Source: an uncultured Austwickia sp. | GTDB lineage: Bacteria; Actinomycetota; Actinomycetes; Actinomycetales; Dermatophilaceae | Reading direction: 5' to 3' | NCBI GenBank assembly: GCA_934678955.1 | Contig: CAKUSI010000225.1 | Coordinates: 1-6,401 of the forward strand | DNA length: 6,401 nucleotides | Part shown: positions 1 to 5,180 of the stretch, one piece after another | Position numbering within the stretch: position 1 is the stretch's first letter | Layout: every line of letters starts with the position of its first letter | Made by a program: the position numbers and the translations under genes | The notes under the pieces: model-generated | Database searches by the model: none | Told to the model about the DNA's origin: nothing | What the model saw: only the letters and a program-made list of their open reading frames with translations

Positions 1-79
1 CGGTCAGGCGGGTTACGGCCTGCTGGCCTGGCTGGTGCTGCACGGCGGCTGGGAGCACTGGCTGCGCATCGCCCCCTAA
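1..79 (+). CDS. C-terminal end of an unidentified, possibly membrane protein (5' partial)
   Basis: Codons starting at base 2 read without a stop to a TAA at 77-79, giving a 25-residue end (GQAGYGLLAWLVLHGGWEHW, then LRIAP). About 23 of the 25 codons end in G or C, which fits coding sequence in this genome; the +1 frame across the same bases lacks this bias. The Leu/Trp/Ala-rich stretch looks like the last membrane segment of an integral membrane protein, but that is inference from only 25 residues and no family can be named. A near-duplicate 15-bp unit overlaps the stop codon. PadR regulators often sit beside the transporter they control, so this could be the regulator's target, but the sequence does not show it. 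No clear hairpin-plus-T-run terminator follows. Confidence 0.5.
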   Translation, partial: GQAGYGLLAWLVLHGGWEHWLRIAP

Positions 80-173
80 CGCATCGCCCCCTGGCGCGAG
101 CCGCGCCCGAGGACATACCCCCGAGGGCACCATCCCGACGACGCCTCGCCCTGTTGCGCGACCTCCCGGCGCG

Positions 174-202
174 TTTTACGGTGCCGGTGGTTGGACTATT
201 GT
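174..202 (+). promoter_or_regulatory. Weak candidate promoter for the PadR-type gene
   Basis: TTTTAC (174-179) and TATTGT (197-202) are separated by 17 bp in the only locally AT-richer stretch upstream of the regulator. The -10-like hexamer matches the sigma-70-type consensus at four positions and the -35-like hexamer is a looser match. Transcription would start near 209 and give a leader of about 50 nt containing the 205-211/238-244 inverted repeat. Actinomycete promoters are degenerate, so this is only a candidate. Confidence 0.25.
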
Positions 203-249
203 CAGCCGACCGCGCGACCGCTTCCCAGGTGTGCACGGGTCGGCGCGGG

Positions 250-255
250 AGGAGG
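250..255 (+). promoter_or_regulatory. Ribosome binding site that sets the PadR start
   Basis: AGGAGG, inside the longer run GGGAGGAGGT (247-256), lies 5 nt upstream of the ATG at 261. The in-frame GTG at 231 is upstream of this site and has no comparable motif, so the ATG at 261 is preferred. Confidence 0.8.
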
Positions 256-260
256 TGCCG

Positions 261-1058
261 ATGCGTACGGTCTTCGCCCATGGGCAGCTTCGGCTCTACA
301 TGCTCGCGCTGCTCGAACAGCGACCCCTGCACGGGTACGAGGTCATTCGCGACCTGCAGACCCGCTTCGACGGGCTGTACAGCCCCAGTGCCGGCACGGT
401 CTATCCCCGGCTGGCCAAGCTGCAGGCGGTGGGGCTCGTCGAGCGCTCGGACGAGGGCCGCAAGTCCACCTATCGCCTCACCAGCGCCGGACAGCGGGAG
501 CTGGAGACCCGCCGCGACGAGGTCCTCGCCCTAGAGGAGAACCTGACGTCCACCGCCCAGCGGCTCGCCGAGGATGTGCGCCGCGTCACCGGCCATGCCC
601 CCACGTCGGGATCCCAGACCCCGGCCGGCCCGACCCGAAGTTCCCCCCACTGGGCGACAGCCGTCGCCGAGGCCTTGCTCAGCCGGCTGGTCACCGACCT
701 GATCGAGGACCCCGCGTCAGCCCAGCGCCTGACGCACACCATCGGCAGACTCGGGGCCGACCTTCATGCGGCGACGACCGGCGGTCACGCCGGCGCGGTG
801 CCCGACCTGACCGTGGTCCCCGGCTGGACCGTGACACCTAGCGGTCAGGGCGGACCGAGCGGTCAGGGCGGTCAGGGCGGACCGAGCGGGCCCGGTGGAC
901 GCAGTGAGTCCGGCGAGGCCCCTGGTCGGGCGAGGCGGCCCCAGAAAGGAGGCGGCCCGCCGAGCGCAGACCAGATCGCCGACGTCGCGGAGATCCTGCA
1001 CGACGCGTTCCTGCAGATCCGACGGGTCTTGGAGACACCGCGCTGGGTCGACCGCTAG
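261..1058 (+). CDS. PadR-family transcriptional regulator with long C-terminal extension
   Basis: This encodes a 265-residue cytoplasmic DNA-binding regulator. Residues 8-82 are a PadR winged helix-turn-helix. LYMLALLEQRPLHGYEV (12-28) matches the family's opening helix and the LxGY turn. The segment at 41-60 (SPSAGTVYPRLAKLQAVGLV) contains the recognition helix, and 61-80 form the wing (EGRKSTYRLTSAG). Residues 83-110 are a charged helix that may form part of the dimer arm. The usual family length is about 100-180 residues. Here a polar linker, a second helical stretch (about 130-171), a Gly/Ser/Gln repeat (194-213) and a final helix (236-260) are added. The start at 261 is set by a good Shine-Dalgarno site. 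PadR proteins are usually repressors, often of themselves and of efflux or stress genes; the ligand and targets here are unknown. Its stop overlaps that of the opposing gene. Family assignment is firm; the role is not. Confidence 0.9.
   Translation: MRTVFAHGQLRLYMLALLEQRPLHGYEVIRDLQTRFDGLYSPSAGTVYPRLAKLQAVGLVERSDEGRKSTYRLTSAGQRELETRRDEVLALEENLTSTAQRLAEDVRRVTGHAPTSGSQTPAGPTRSSPHWATAVAEALLSRLVTDLIEDPASAQRLTHTIGRLGADLHAATTGGHAGAVPDLTVVPGWTVTPSGQGGPSGQGGQGGPSGPGGRSESGEAPGRARRPQKGGGPPSADQIADVAEILHDAFLQIRRVLETPRWVDR
840..899 (+). repeat. In-frame 18-bp/9-bp tandem repeat inside the PadR gene
   Basis: The unit AGCGGTCAGGGCGGACCG occurs at 840-857. It recurs at 858-884 with an extra internal 9-bp step (TCAGGGCGG), followed by a degenerate copy from 885. 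The units are multiples of three and encode SGQGGP, SGQGGQGGP and SGPGG, a flexible linker. Such repeats can gain or lose units without breaking the frame. Confidence 0.8.
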
Positions 1059-1324
1059 ATCCGGTCCTGGATCCCGGCGTCGGCCCGCCGGAAGAGCGGG
1101 TAGCCGCAGGCGGCGCCGCCGGAGTCGGCCGCGACCTCCCAGTGGTCGAGCCGCCAACCCTGCGCCTCCACCGCTTCGATGCTCTCCCCGAACATCTCGA
1201 CCTCGCCGTGGTCTGGCGGGTTCCACGCACTCAGCTTCAGCTTCACGGCGAAGACCCTGGCCCCGCGTTCGTAGGCGAGGCGAGCCTGCCCGACCAGTTT
1301 CGCGAGATCGCTCTCTCGACTCAT
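1055..1324 (-). CDS. Small conserved-looking protein of unknown function (89 aa)
   Basis: This is an 89-residue soluble protein with no signal peptide or membrane segment. Its layout suggests helix (5-20), strand (22-32, ARVFAVKLKLS), loop, helix (45-57, FGESIEAVEAQGW), strand (58-66, RLDHWEVAA), turn and a final strand ending YPLFRR (75-80). The 'helix then xxGWRLxH' pattern resembles DUF4177-like and other small actinobacterial proteins, but I cannot assign a family. I call it a gene because both neighbours abut it neatly and the protein is non-repetitive with a plausible fold. The ATG at 1324 has only a weak GAGG-like motif almost touching it, so translation may depend on coupling to the thioesterase gene 49 bp upstream on the same strand or on a leaderless transcript. 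Its stop (1055-1057) overlaps the PadR stop. Confidence 0.75.
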   Translation of the reverse strand: MSRESDLAKLVGQARLAYERGARVFAVKLKLSAWNPPDHGEVEMFGESIEAVEAQGWRLDHWEVAADSGGAACGYPLFRRADAGIQDRI

Positions 1325-1353
1325 GCCTCGAGCCTAGGCGGTCGGCGCGGTCA

Positions 1354-1367
1354 GCCCCTCGCGGGGC
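1354..1367 (-). terminator. Short GC hairpin between thioesterase and small gene (weak)
   Basis: GCCCC (1354-1358) and GGGGC (1363-1367) can pair around a TCGC tetraloop, 6 nt after the thioesterase stop on the minus strand. The stem is only 5 bp and no T-run follows, so it is at best a weak attenuator or an RNA-end stabiliser. Confidence 0.2.
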
Positions 1368-1373
1368 GCACGG

Positions 1374-1835
1374 TCAGCCTTCGGCCGGATGGGCCGCGCC
1401 TTCGTCGGTGACCCACGGCTTCCCGATCCGGAACACACGCGCCAGGGCCGTGGCGATGAGCTGGTCCGGCCGGCCCTCCGCCCGCTGCGTCGCGGTGACG
1501 TCGATGCGGTAGACGGCGGCGCGCTTGGTCCGGTTGATCTCGCTGCCCTCGCAGACGAGCAGGTCGCCCTCGAAGCCCCCGTTGAGGAACTCGGTGTGCA
1601 CGTCCTGGGCCACCGCCAGCGTGCCGTGGCTGTTGCTGACGGCCGAGTGCACCACGTCGATGAGCAGCATCGTCACGCCGCCGTGGGCGGTGCCGGCGAT
1701 GTTGAGGTGCCGGGAGGTGACCGGCATGGTCGCCTTGCAGTAGCCCGCGTGCAGCTCGGTGATGTCGATGCCCAGCCAGTCGGCCACCGGGTCGGCGACG
1801 AGCTTGTGGTACAGGGCCGCGTCGATGGTCGTCAT
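1374..1835 (-). CDS. PaaI-family hotdog-fold acyl-CoA thioesterase
   Basis: This 153-residue protein has the normal length for a single-domain hotdog thioesterase, which hydrolyses acyl- or aryl-CoA to the acid and CoA in the cytoplasm. The core signature is N45-IAG-T-A-H51-G52-G53, followed by D60 on the long central helix (VTMLLIDVVHSAVSNSHG, 54-71). This matches the N-x-x-G-x-x-H-G-G-x(6)-D pattern of PaaI, where the Asp is the catalytic residue. Residues 76-86 (AQDVHTEFLNG) are the typical following strand, and 105-137 complete the sheet. GGAGG (1840-1844) sits 4 nt before the ATG, supporting the start. Upstream lie a 9-bp inverted repeat and a 16-bp tandem-repeat array that may control it. 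The small gene at 1055-1324 follows 49 bp later and is probably co-transcribed. There is no paa gene cluster here, so the substrate is open; long-chain, benzoyl-type and phenylacetyl-CoA are all possible. Confidence 0.88.
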   Translation of the reverse strand: MTTIDAALYHKLVADPVADWLGIDITELHAGYCKATMPVTSRHLNIAGTAHGGVTMLLIDVVHSAVSNSHGTLAVAQDVHTEFLNGGFEGDLLVCEGSEINRTKRAAVYRIDVTATQRAEGRPDQLIATALARVFRIGKPWVTDEGAAHPAEG

Positions 1836-1862
1836 GGTTCCTCCGGTATCCGTGCGGGCGCG

Positions 1863-1885
1863 GGCGCGACCGGGGCGGTCGCGCC
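1863..1885 (-). promoter_or_regulatory. Perfect 9-bp inverted repeat in the thioesterase leader
   Basis: GGCGCGACC (1863-1871) and GGTCGCGCC (1877-1885) are exact reverse complements around a 5-nt GGGGC centre. The element lies 18 bp upstream of the thioesterase Shine-Dalgarno site and next to the tandem-repeat array. It could be an operator, a 5'-leader hairpin, or a terminator stem for transcripts coming from the oxidoreductase. No T-run follows on the minus strand, which argues against a classic intrinsic terminator. Confidence 0.5.
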
Positions 1886-1890
1886 GTGAG

Positions 1891-1969
1891 GCGTACGAGT
1901 CAGGGGTATGAACTATCAGGGGTGTGAAATGTCAGGGGCATGAAAAGTCGACGTATGAAACGCCAGGGG
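1891..1969. repeat. 16-bp tandem direct-repeat array upstream of the thioesterase
   Basis: Five back-to-back units follow the plus-strand consensus TATGAAAWGTCAGGGG, at 1891-1906, 1907-1922, 1923-1938, 1939-1953 (15 bp, with CAGGGG lost) and 1954-1969. The block CAGGGG recurs at 1901, 1917, 1933 and 1964, that is at steps of 16, 16 and 31 bp. TGAA recurs in the middle units. The array is richer in A/T than its surroundings. Read towards the thioesterase it is repeated CCCCTGACATTTCATA, which includes a -35-like CTGACA, but I see no convincing -10. It may be a multi-site operator; expansion by slippage is the neutral alternative. Confidence 0.7.
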
Positions 1970-2017
1970 CACGATCTGCCGCGGCGCGGCTGTCGGCGCG
2001 AACACGCGACGTCAGGA

Positions 2018-2032
2018 CCTCACGGGGTGAGG
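2018..2032 (-). other. Small hairpin over the oxidoreductase stop codon
   Basis: CCTCAC (2018-2023) and GTGAGG (2027-2032) form a perfect 6-bp inverted repeat with a 3-nt centre that spans the stop codon (2020-2022). There is no T-run, and most of the stem lies inside the coding sequence, so a terminator role is doubtful. Confidence 0.2.
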
Positions 2033-3006
2033 ACGATCTTGCCGAAGGTATCGCCCGAGGCCATCCGCTCGAATCCGCGACGGGCCTCGCCGAGTGGCAT
2101 GACCTCGTCGATCTGTGGTCGGATCCCGCGGCGGGTCACCAGCTGCGTCAGCCGCTCCAGCTCGTGTCGGTTGCCCATCGTGGACCCGACCACCCGAAGC
2201 TGTCGGAAGAAGATCTTGGTGAGCTCCGCGCGGGTCGGCGCGTCGCCGCTGGTCGCACCGGAGATCACGATCGTCCCGCCAGGGCGCAGCACGTTGACGG
2301 AGTGGCTCCAGGTGGCGGCGCCGACCGTCTCCATCACCGCGTCGACCTTCTCGGGCAGCCGTTCTCCGGAGTCGAACGCGGCCTCCGCCCCGAGCGCCAG
2401 CGCCTGCCCGCGCTTGTCCTCGTTGCGGCTGGTCACCCACATGCGCAGGCCCGCCGCCACTCCCAGCTGGATGCAGGCCGTGGCCACGCCGCCGCCCGCG
2501 CCCTGCACGAGCACCAGCGAACCGGGCGACAGGCCGGCGCCGTTGAACAGCATCCGGTAAGCGGTCAGCCAGGCGGTCGGCAAGGTCGCCGCCACCTCCC
2601 AGCTCATGCCCTGCGGCTTGTCGACGAGGTTGCTGGTCGGGATCGCGACGCGCTCGGAGAACGTCCCGGGGTGCAGTTCCGACAGGATGGTCCGGCGCGG
2701 GTCGAGCGTCTCGTCCCCGGACCAACCCTGGGAGGCCACCACCGAGTGCACGATCACCTCGCGGCCGTCCTCGGTGACGCCTGCCCCGTCGCAGCCAAGG
2801 ATCATCGGTAGCCGCTCTGAGGGCAGCCCGACTCCCATCAGCGACCACAGGTCGTGATGGTTGAGGGACGCCGCCTTCATGGTCACCAGGGTCCAACCAT
2901 GGGGAACTTCAGGCTCGGGAAGGTCCCCCACCACGAGACCCGCGAGCGGGTCGCCCATCGACTGGCTGGCGGCGTAGACGGCGAGCATGCCCGAAAGCCT
3001 AGCCAA
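2020..3006 (-). CDS. Zinc-independent MDR-family NAD(P)-dependent oxidoreductase (quinone-oxidoreductase-like)
   Basis: This is a 328-residue medium-chain dehydrogenase/reductase with the normal family length. An N-terminal GroES-like domain (about 13-130) contains SLNHHDLW (48-55) and ILGCDGAGV (69-77). A Rossmann domain follows with V167-QGAGGGVA (nucleotide-binding Gly loop 169-173), ALGAEAAFDS (204-213) and RPGGTIVISG (241-250). The catalytic GHE motif and the four-Cys structural zinc lobe of true alcohol dehydrogenases are absent, so it probably acts like quinone oxidoreductases or enoyl reductases, reducing a carbonyl or activated double bond with NAD(P)H. The substrate is unknown. I chose the TTG at 3004-3006 because GGGGAGG (3014-3020) lies 7 nt before it. 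The ATG at 2986-2988 (322 aa) better matches where family members usually begin but has no good ribosome binding site. It diverges from the capD-like gene. The 184-bp gap to the thioesterase makes co-transcription uncertain. Confidence 0.88.
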   Translation of the reverse strand: MARLSGMLAVYAASQSMGDPLAGLVVGDLPEPEVPHGWTLVTMKAASLNHHDLWSLMGVGLPSERLPMILGCDGAGVTEDGREVIVHSVVASQGWSGDETLDPRRTILSELHPGTFSERVAIPTSNLVDKPQGMSWEVAATLPTAWLTAYRMLFNGAGLSPGSLVLVQGAGGGVATACIQLGVAAGLRMWVTSRNEDKRGQALALGAEAAFDSGERLPEKVDAVMETVGAATWSHSVNVLRPGGTIVISGATSGDAPTRAELTKIFFRQLRVVGSTMGNRHELERLTQLVTRRGIRPQIDEVMPLGEARRGFERMASGDTFGKIVLTP

Positions 3007-3013
3007 CGTCCCG

Positions 3014-3020
3014 CCTCCCC
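3014..3020 (-). promoter_or_regulatory. Ribosome binding site favouring the TTG start of the oxidoreductase
   Basis: On the minus strand this reads GGGGAGG and ends 7 nt before the TTG at 3004-3006. It is 25 nt from the alternative ATG at 2986-2988, too far to serve it. Confidence 0.6.
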
Positions 3021-3097
3021 GCTCCGAAGCCCCGGTGAGGCGCCGAGGCGTCCGCCCGGGGCGGCGTTACGCTGGTCCGGCAACGAGCTTGCCCCAA

Positions 3098-3103
3098 GGG
3101 AGG
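3098..3103 (+). promoter_or_regulatory. Ribosome binding site of the capD-like gene
   Basis: GGGAGG lies 1 nt before an in-frame TTG (3105), 4 nt before a GTG (3108) and 10 nt before a second GTG (3114). The TTG is too close to be used. GTG 3108 is my choice; GTG 3114 is almost as good and would shorten the protein by two residues. Confidence 0.6.
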
Positions 3104-3107
3104 ATTG

Positions 3108-5180
3108 GTGCCGGTGCAGTCGTCCGTGGCGAAAGCCCGTGTCCGGCGGTGGTTTTGGGCTTTCGCGGACGTCGTGATCTGGATCGTCGCGATCGTCGCC
3201 ACCGTCTTGCTGCGCTACGACGTCCTCAACGGGGTCGTCTCGCCCGCGGGGCTCATCCGCAACGCCCTCATCCTCGGCGTCGGGTGCGGGCTGGGTCAGC
3301 TGCTGTTCGGCACCCTCCTCGGCCCCTACCGGGTGAGCCACACCCGCGGTTCCTATGAGGAGACCTTCGACCTGGCCCGCTCGATGGTCGCGACCACCAT
3401 CGTGGCGTTCCTGGTGGTCTACCTGGTCTGGCACCCCGTCTACCTGCCCCGCTCGGCACCCGTGCAGGGCGGTGGCTTCGCGCTGCTCGGCGCGTGCGCG
3501 CTGCGGCTGGCGTTCCGCTCGTTCCGCACCAAAGAGATCCGCGGCCGCGAGGTCGGCGCCCGGGCGATCGTCTACGGGGCGGGCGACACCGGCCGTCGAC
3601 TGGTCAAGAGCGCGATCCGCGAGGCGGAGGCGGGCATTCTCCCCGTGGCGATCCTGGACGACACCAAGGAACGGGGCCGGCTGCGGATCGAGGGGATCGC
3701 CGTGCGGGGCACGAAGGCCGACGTGGTCGAGGTCGCCGCCCGCGAGCGCGCGACCATGCTGATCATCGCGGCGCCGCACGCCGGCCCCGCCGACCTGCGC
3801 GAGCTCTCCGAGGCGGCCCATACAGCGGGTCTGGCCGTCAAGATCCTGCCGTCGCTGTCCGAACTGCTGGACGCCGGCGAGGAATCGACCGCCCGGACCG
3901 CCTCCGGGGGCGGCGTTCGCGATCTGCGCGACCTCGACCTGACCGACCTGCTGAGCCGGCCGCCGGTGCAGCTCGACACCACCGCGATCGCGGCGCAGTT
4001 GCAGGGGAAGAGGATCCTCGTCACGGGGGCGGGCGGGTCGATCGGTTCCGAGCTGTGCCGGCAGATCGCCAAGTTCTCCCCCGAGCGCCTCTACCTGCTG
4101 GACCGGGACGAGTCCGGCCTGCAGGGCACCCAGATGAGCCTGACGGGCCAGGGGTTGCTGGACTCCGACGACGTCCTGCTCGCCGACATCCGCGACCCCG
4201 AGTGCCTGGCGCTGGTCTTCGCGCAGGCGAAGCCGCAGGTCGTGTTCCACGCCGCGGCCCTGAAGCACCTGCCGCTGCTGGAGTCCTTCCCGTTGGAGGC
4301 GTGGAAGACGAACGTGACCGGCACGCTCAACGTGCTCACCGCGGCCGCCGACGCGGGCGTCGACGTCTTCGTCAACGTGTCCACGGACAAGGCCGCGGAC
4401 CCGACCAGCACGCTCGGCTACAGCAAGCGCGTGACCGAGCGACTGACCAGCCACTTCGCCCGGACCCAACCGGGTCGCTACGTGTCGGTGCGGTTCGGCA
4501 ACGTGCTCGGCTCGCGCGGCTCGATGCTGCACGCGTTCACCGCCCAGATCGCCGCGGGCGGCCCGGTGACCGTCACGCACCCCGAAGTGCAGCGTTATTT
4601 CATGCTCATCCCGGAGGCCTGCCAACTCGTCCTCCAAGCCGGCGCGATCGGCCACGACGGCGAGGTGATGGTGCTGGAGATGGGCGAGCAGGTCAAGATC
4701 GTCGAGGTGGCGCGCACCCTGATCCGTATGTCGGGCAAGAAGGTGGAGATCGTCTTCACCGGGCTCCGGCCGGGCGAGAAGCTCGGAGAGGACCTCTTCG
4801 CGGGCGCCGAGGGGCGGCGCGGCACCGGCCACCCCCTGGTCGACGCGGTGGACGTGCCCGCCCTGGAACCGGCCCTGGTGCGCGCGGCGCCGCTCCACGA
4901 CGCGGTCTCCGCGTACGAGTGGATGCGCGGTGCCGCCCTCGGCGCCGACCCCGGGCAGGTCGAGCCGGCCCACGGGACGCACCCAGTCAGCGCCGGCGGC
5001 TCCCCGCTCGGTGGCCCCGCCCCCGGTGGTCCCGCCTCCGGTGGTCCCGCCTCCGGTGGTCCCGCCTCCGGCGAGCCCGCTGCGGCGGCCCCGCCACCTG
5101 GCCTTCCGGCCGAGATCCACCCGCCCCGGACCTCCGTACGAGCGGCGCCTCCCCGAACTGACAGGAGCCCCCGACCATGA
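3108..5180 (+). CDS. capD: Membrane-anchored UDP-HexNAc 4,6-dehydratase, CapD/WbpM/PglF type
   Basis: This 690-residue protein belongs to the long polysaccharide-biosynthesis SDR family, which converts UDP-GlcNAc to a UDP-4-keto-6-deoxy-HexNAc at the inner membrane face. Four likely membrane helices (about 15-35, 49-71, 93-113, 120-136) include the LRYD motif (35-38). A first Rossmann domain carries GAGDTG (157-162). The catalytic SDR domain starts at about 300 with TGAGGSIG (306-313), then HAAALKHLP, S425-T-D-K428, LGYSK (436-440), the RFGNVLGSRGS loop and a LRPGEKLGEDL segment. T426-D427-K428 is the triad assigned to dehydration in this family. Position 436, at the YxxxK tyrosine site, is Leu where WbpM/PglF proteins usually have Met. 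After about residue 608 comes an 80-residue Pro/Gly/Ala tail containing GGPAS repeats, not part of the usual fold. Its stop overlaps the next gene by 4 bp (ATGA). The exact product (D-QuiNAc, D-FucNAc or a bacillosamine precursor) cannot be told here. Confidence 0.92.
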   Translation: MPVQSSVAKARVRRWFWAFADVVIWIVAIVATVLLRYDVLNGVVSPAGLIRNALILGVGCGLGQLLFGTLLGPYRVSHTRGSYEETFDLARSMVATTIVAFLVVYLVWHPVYLPRSAPVQGGGFALLGACALRLAFRSFRTKEIRGREVGARAIVYGAGDTGRRLVKSAIREAEAGILPVAILDDTKERGRLRIEGIAVRGTKADVVEVAARERATMLIIAAPHAGPADLRELSEAAHTAGLAVKILPSLSELLDAGEESTARTASGGGVRDLRDLDLTDLLSRPPVQLDTTAIAAQLQGKRILVTGAGGSIGSELCRQIAKFSPERLYLLDRDESGLQGTQMSLTGQGLLDSDDVLLADIRDPECLALVFAQAKPQVVFHAAALKHLPLLESFPLEAWKTNVTGTLNVLTAAADAGVDVFVNVSTDKAADPTSTLGYSKRVTERLTSHFARTQPGRYVSVRFGNVLGSRGSMLHAFTAQIAAGGPVTVTHPEVQRYFMLIPEACQLVLQAGAIGHDGEVMVLEMGEQVKIVEVARTLIRMSGKKVEIVFTGLRPGEKLGEDLFAGAEGRRGTGHPLVDAVDVPALEPALVRAAPLHDAVSAYEWMRGAALGADPGQVEPAHGTHPVSAGGSPLGGPAPGGPASGGPASGGPASGEPAAAAPPPGLPAEIHPPRTSVRAAPPRTDRSPRP
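4995..5084 (+). repeat. 15-bp coding minisatellite (GGPAS repeats) in the capD-like tail
   Basis: Three identical 15-bp units, GGTGGTCCCGCCTCC, occupy 5025-5069. They are flanked by degenerate copies at 4995-5009, 5010-5024 (13 of 15 bases) and 5070-5084. In frame they read GGSPL, GGPAP, GGPAS, GGPAS, GGPAS, GEPAA (residues 630-659). The unit is a multiple of three, so copy-number change would alter tail length without ending translation. Identical copies suggest recent expansion. Confidence 0.9.

Larger units (their letters stand above)
80..260 (+). other. Intergenic region upstream of the PadR-type gene
   Basis: This 181-bp gap begins with the second copy of a 13-bp direct repeat (65-77 and 80-92). 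Its least GC-rich part is about 174-202, where a weak promoter-like pair can be drawn. A perfect 7-bp inverted repeat, GCCGACC (205-211) and GGTCGGC (238-244), lies just before the ribosome binding site at 250-255. It could be an operator, since PadR proteins commonly regulate their own genes, or a leader hairpin. I see no gene in the gap. Confidence 0.4.
3007..3107. promoter_or_regulatory. Divergent intergenic region with two palindromes
   Basis: This 101-bp gap must hold the promoters of both the oxidoreductase (leftward) and the capsule-type operon (rightward). CCGCCC (3052-3057) and GGGCGG (3059-3064) form a perfect inverted repeat around one base. GGCAA (3079-3083) and TTGCC (3089-3093) form a second one just before the operon's ribosome binding site. 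A weak -10-like TACGCT lies at 3068-3073, but I found no matching -35. Either palindrome could be an operator. Confidence 0.35.

Noticed and set aside
231..260. GTG at 231 as the PadR start
   Set aside because: The strong AGGAGG lies downstream of it at 250-255 and fits the ATG at 261.
1891..1969. CRISPR array
   Set aside because: Units are only 16 bp and directly abutting, with no unique spacers and no cas genes.
2018..2032. Intrinsic terminator for the oxidoreductase
   Set aside because: Six-base-pair stem mostly inside the gene, with no following T-run.
1924..2811. Plus-strand frame of 295 codons starting in the 16-bp repeat array
   Set aside because: It runs antisense to the MDR oxidoreductase, which has intact domain motifs, and its product has biased composition.
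3105..3107. TTG at 3105 as the capD-like start
   Set aside because: Only 1 nt separates it from the Shine-Dalgarno motif; the GTG at 3108 or 3114 is better placed.
2883..5120. 745-codon open frame on the minus strand, antisense to the capD-like gene
   Set aside because: Its translation is Arg/Gly/His/Asp-rich low complexity with GGTTGGG-type repeats, and it lies opposite a clear SDR enzyme. Long antisense frames are normal in such GC-rich coding DNA.
3494..5161. 555-codon plus-strand frame inside the capD-like gene
   Set aside because: It gives an Arg/Pro/Gly-rich product with no domain, and the other frame encodes a complete, recognisable enzyme.
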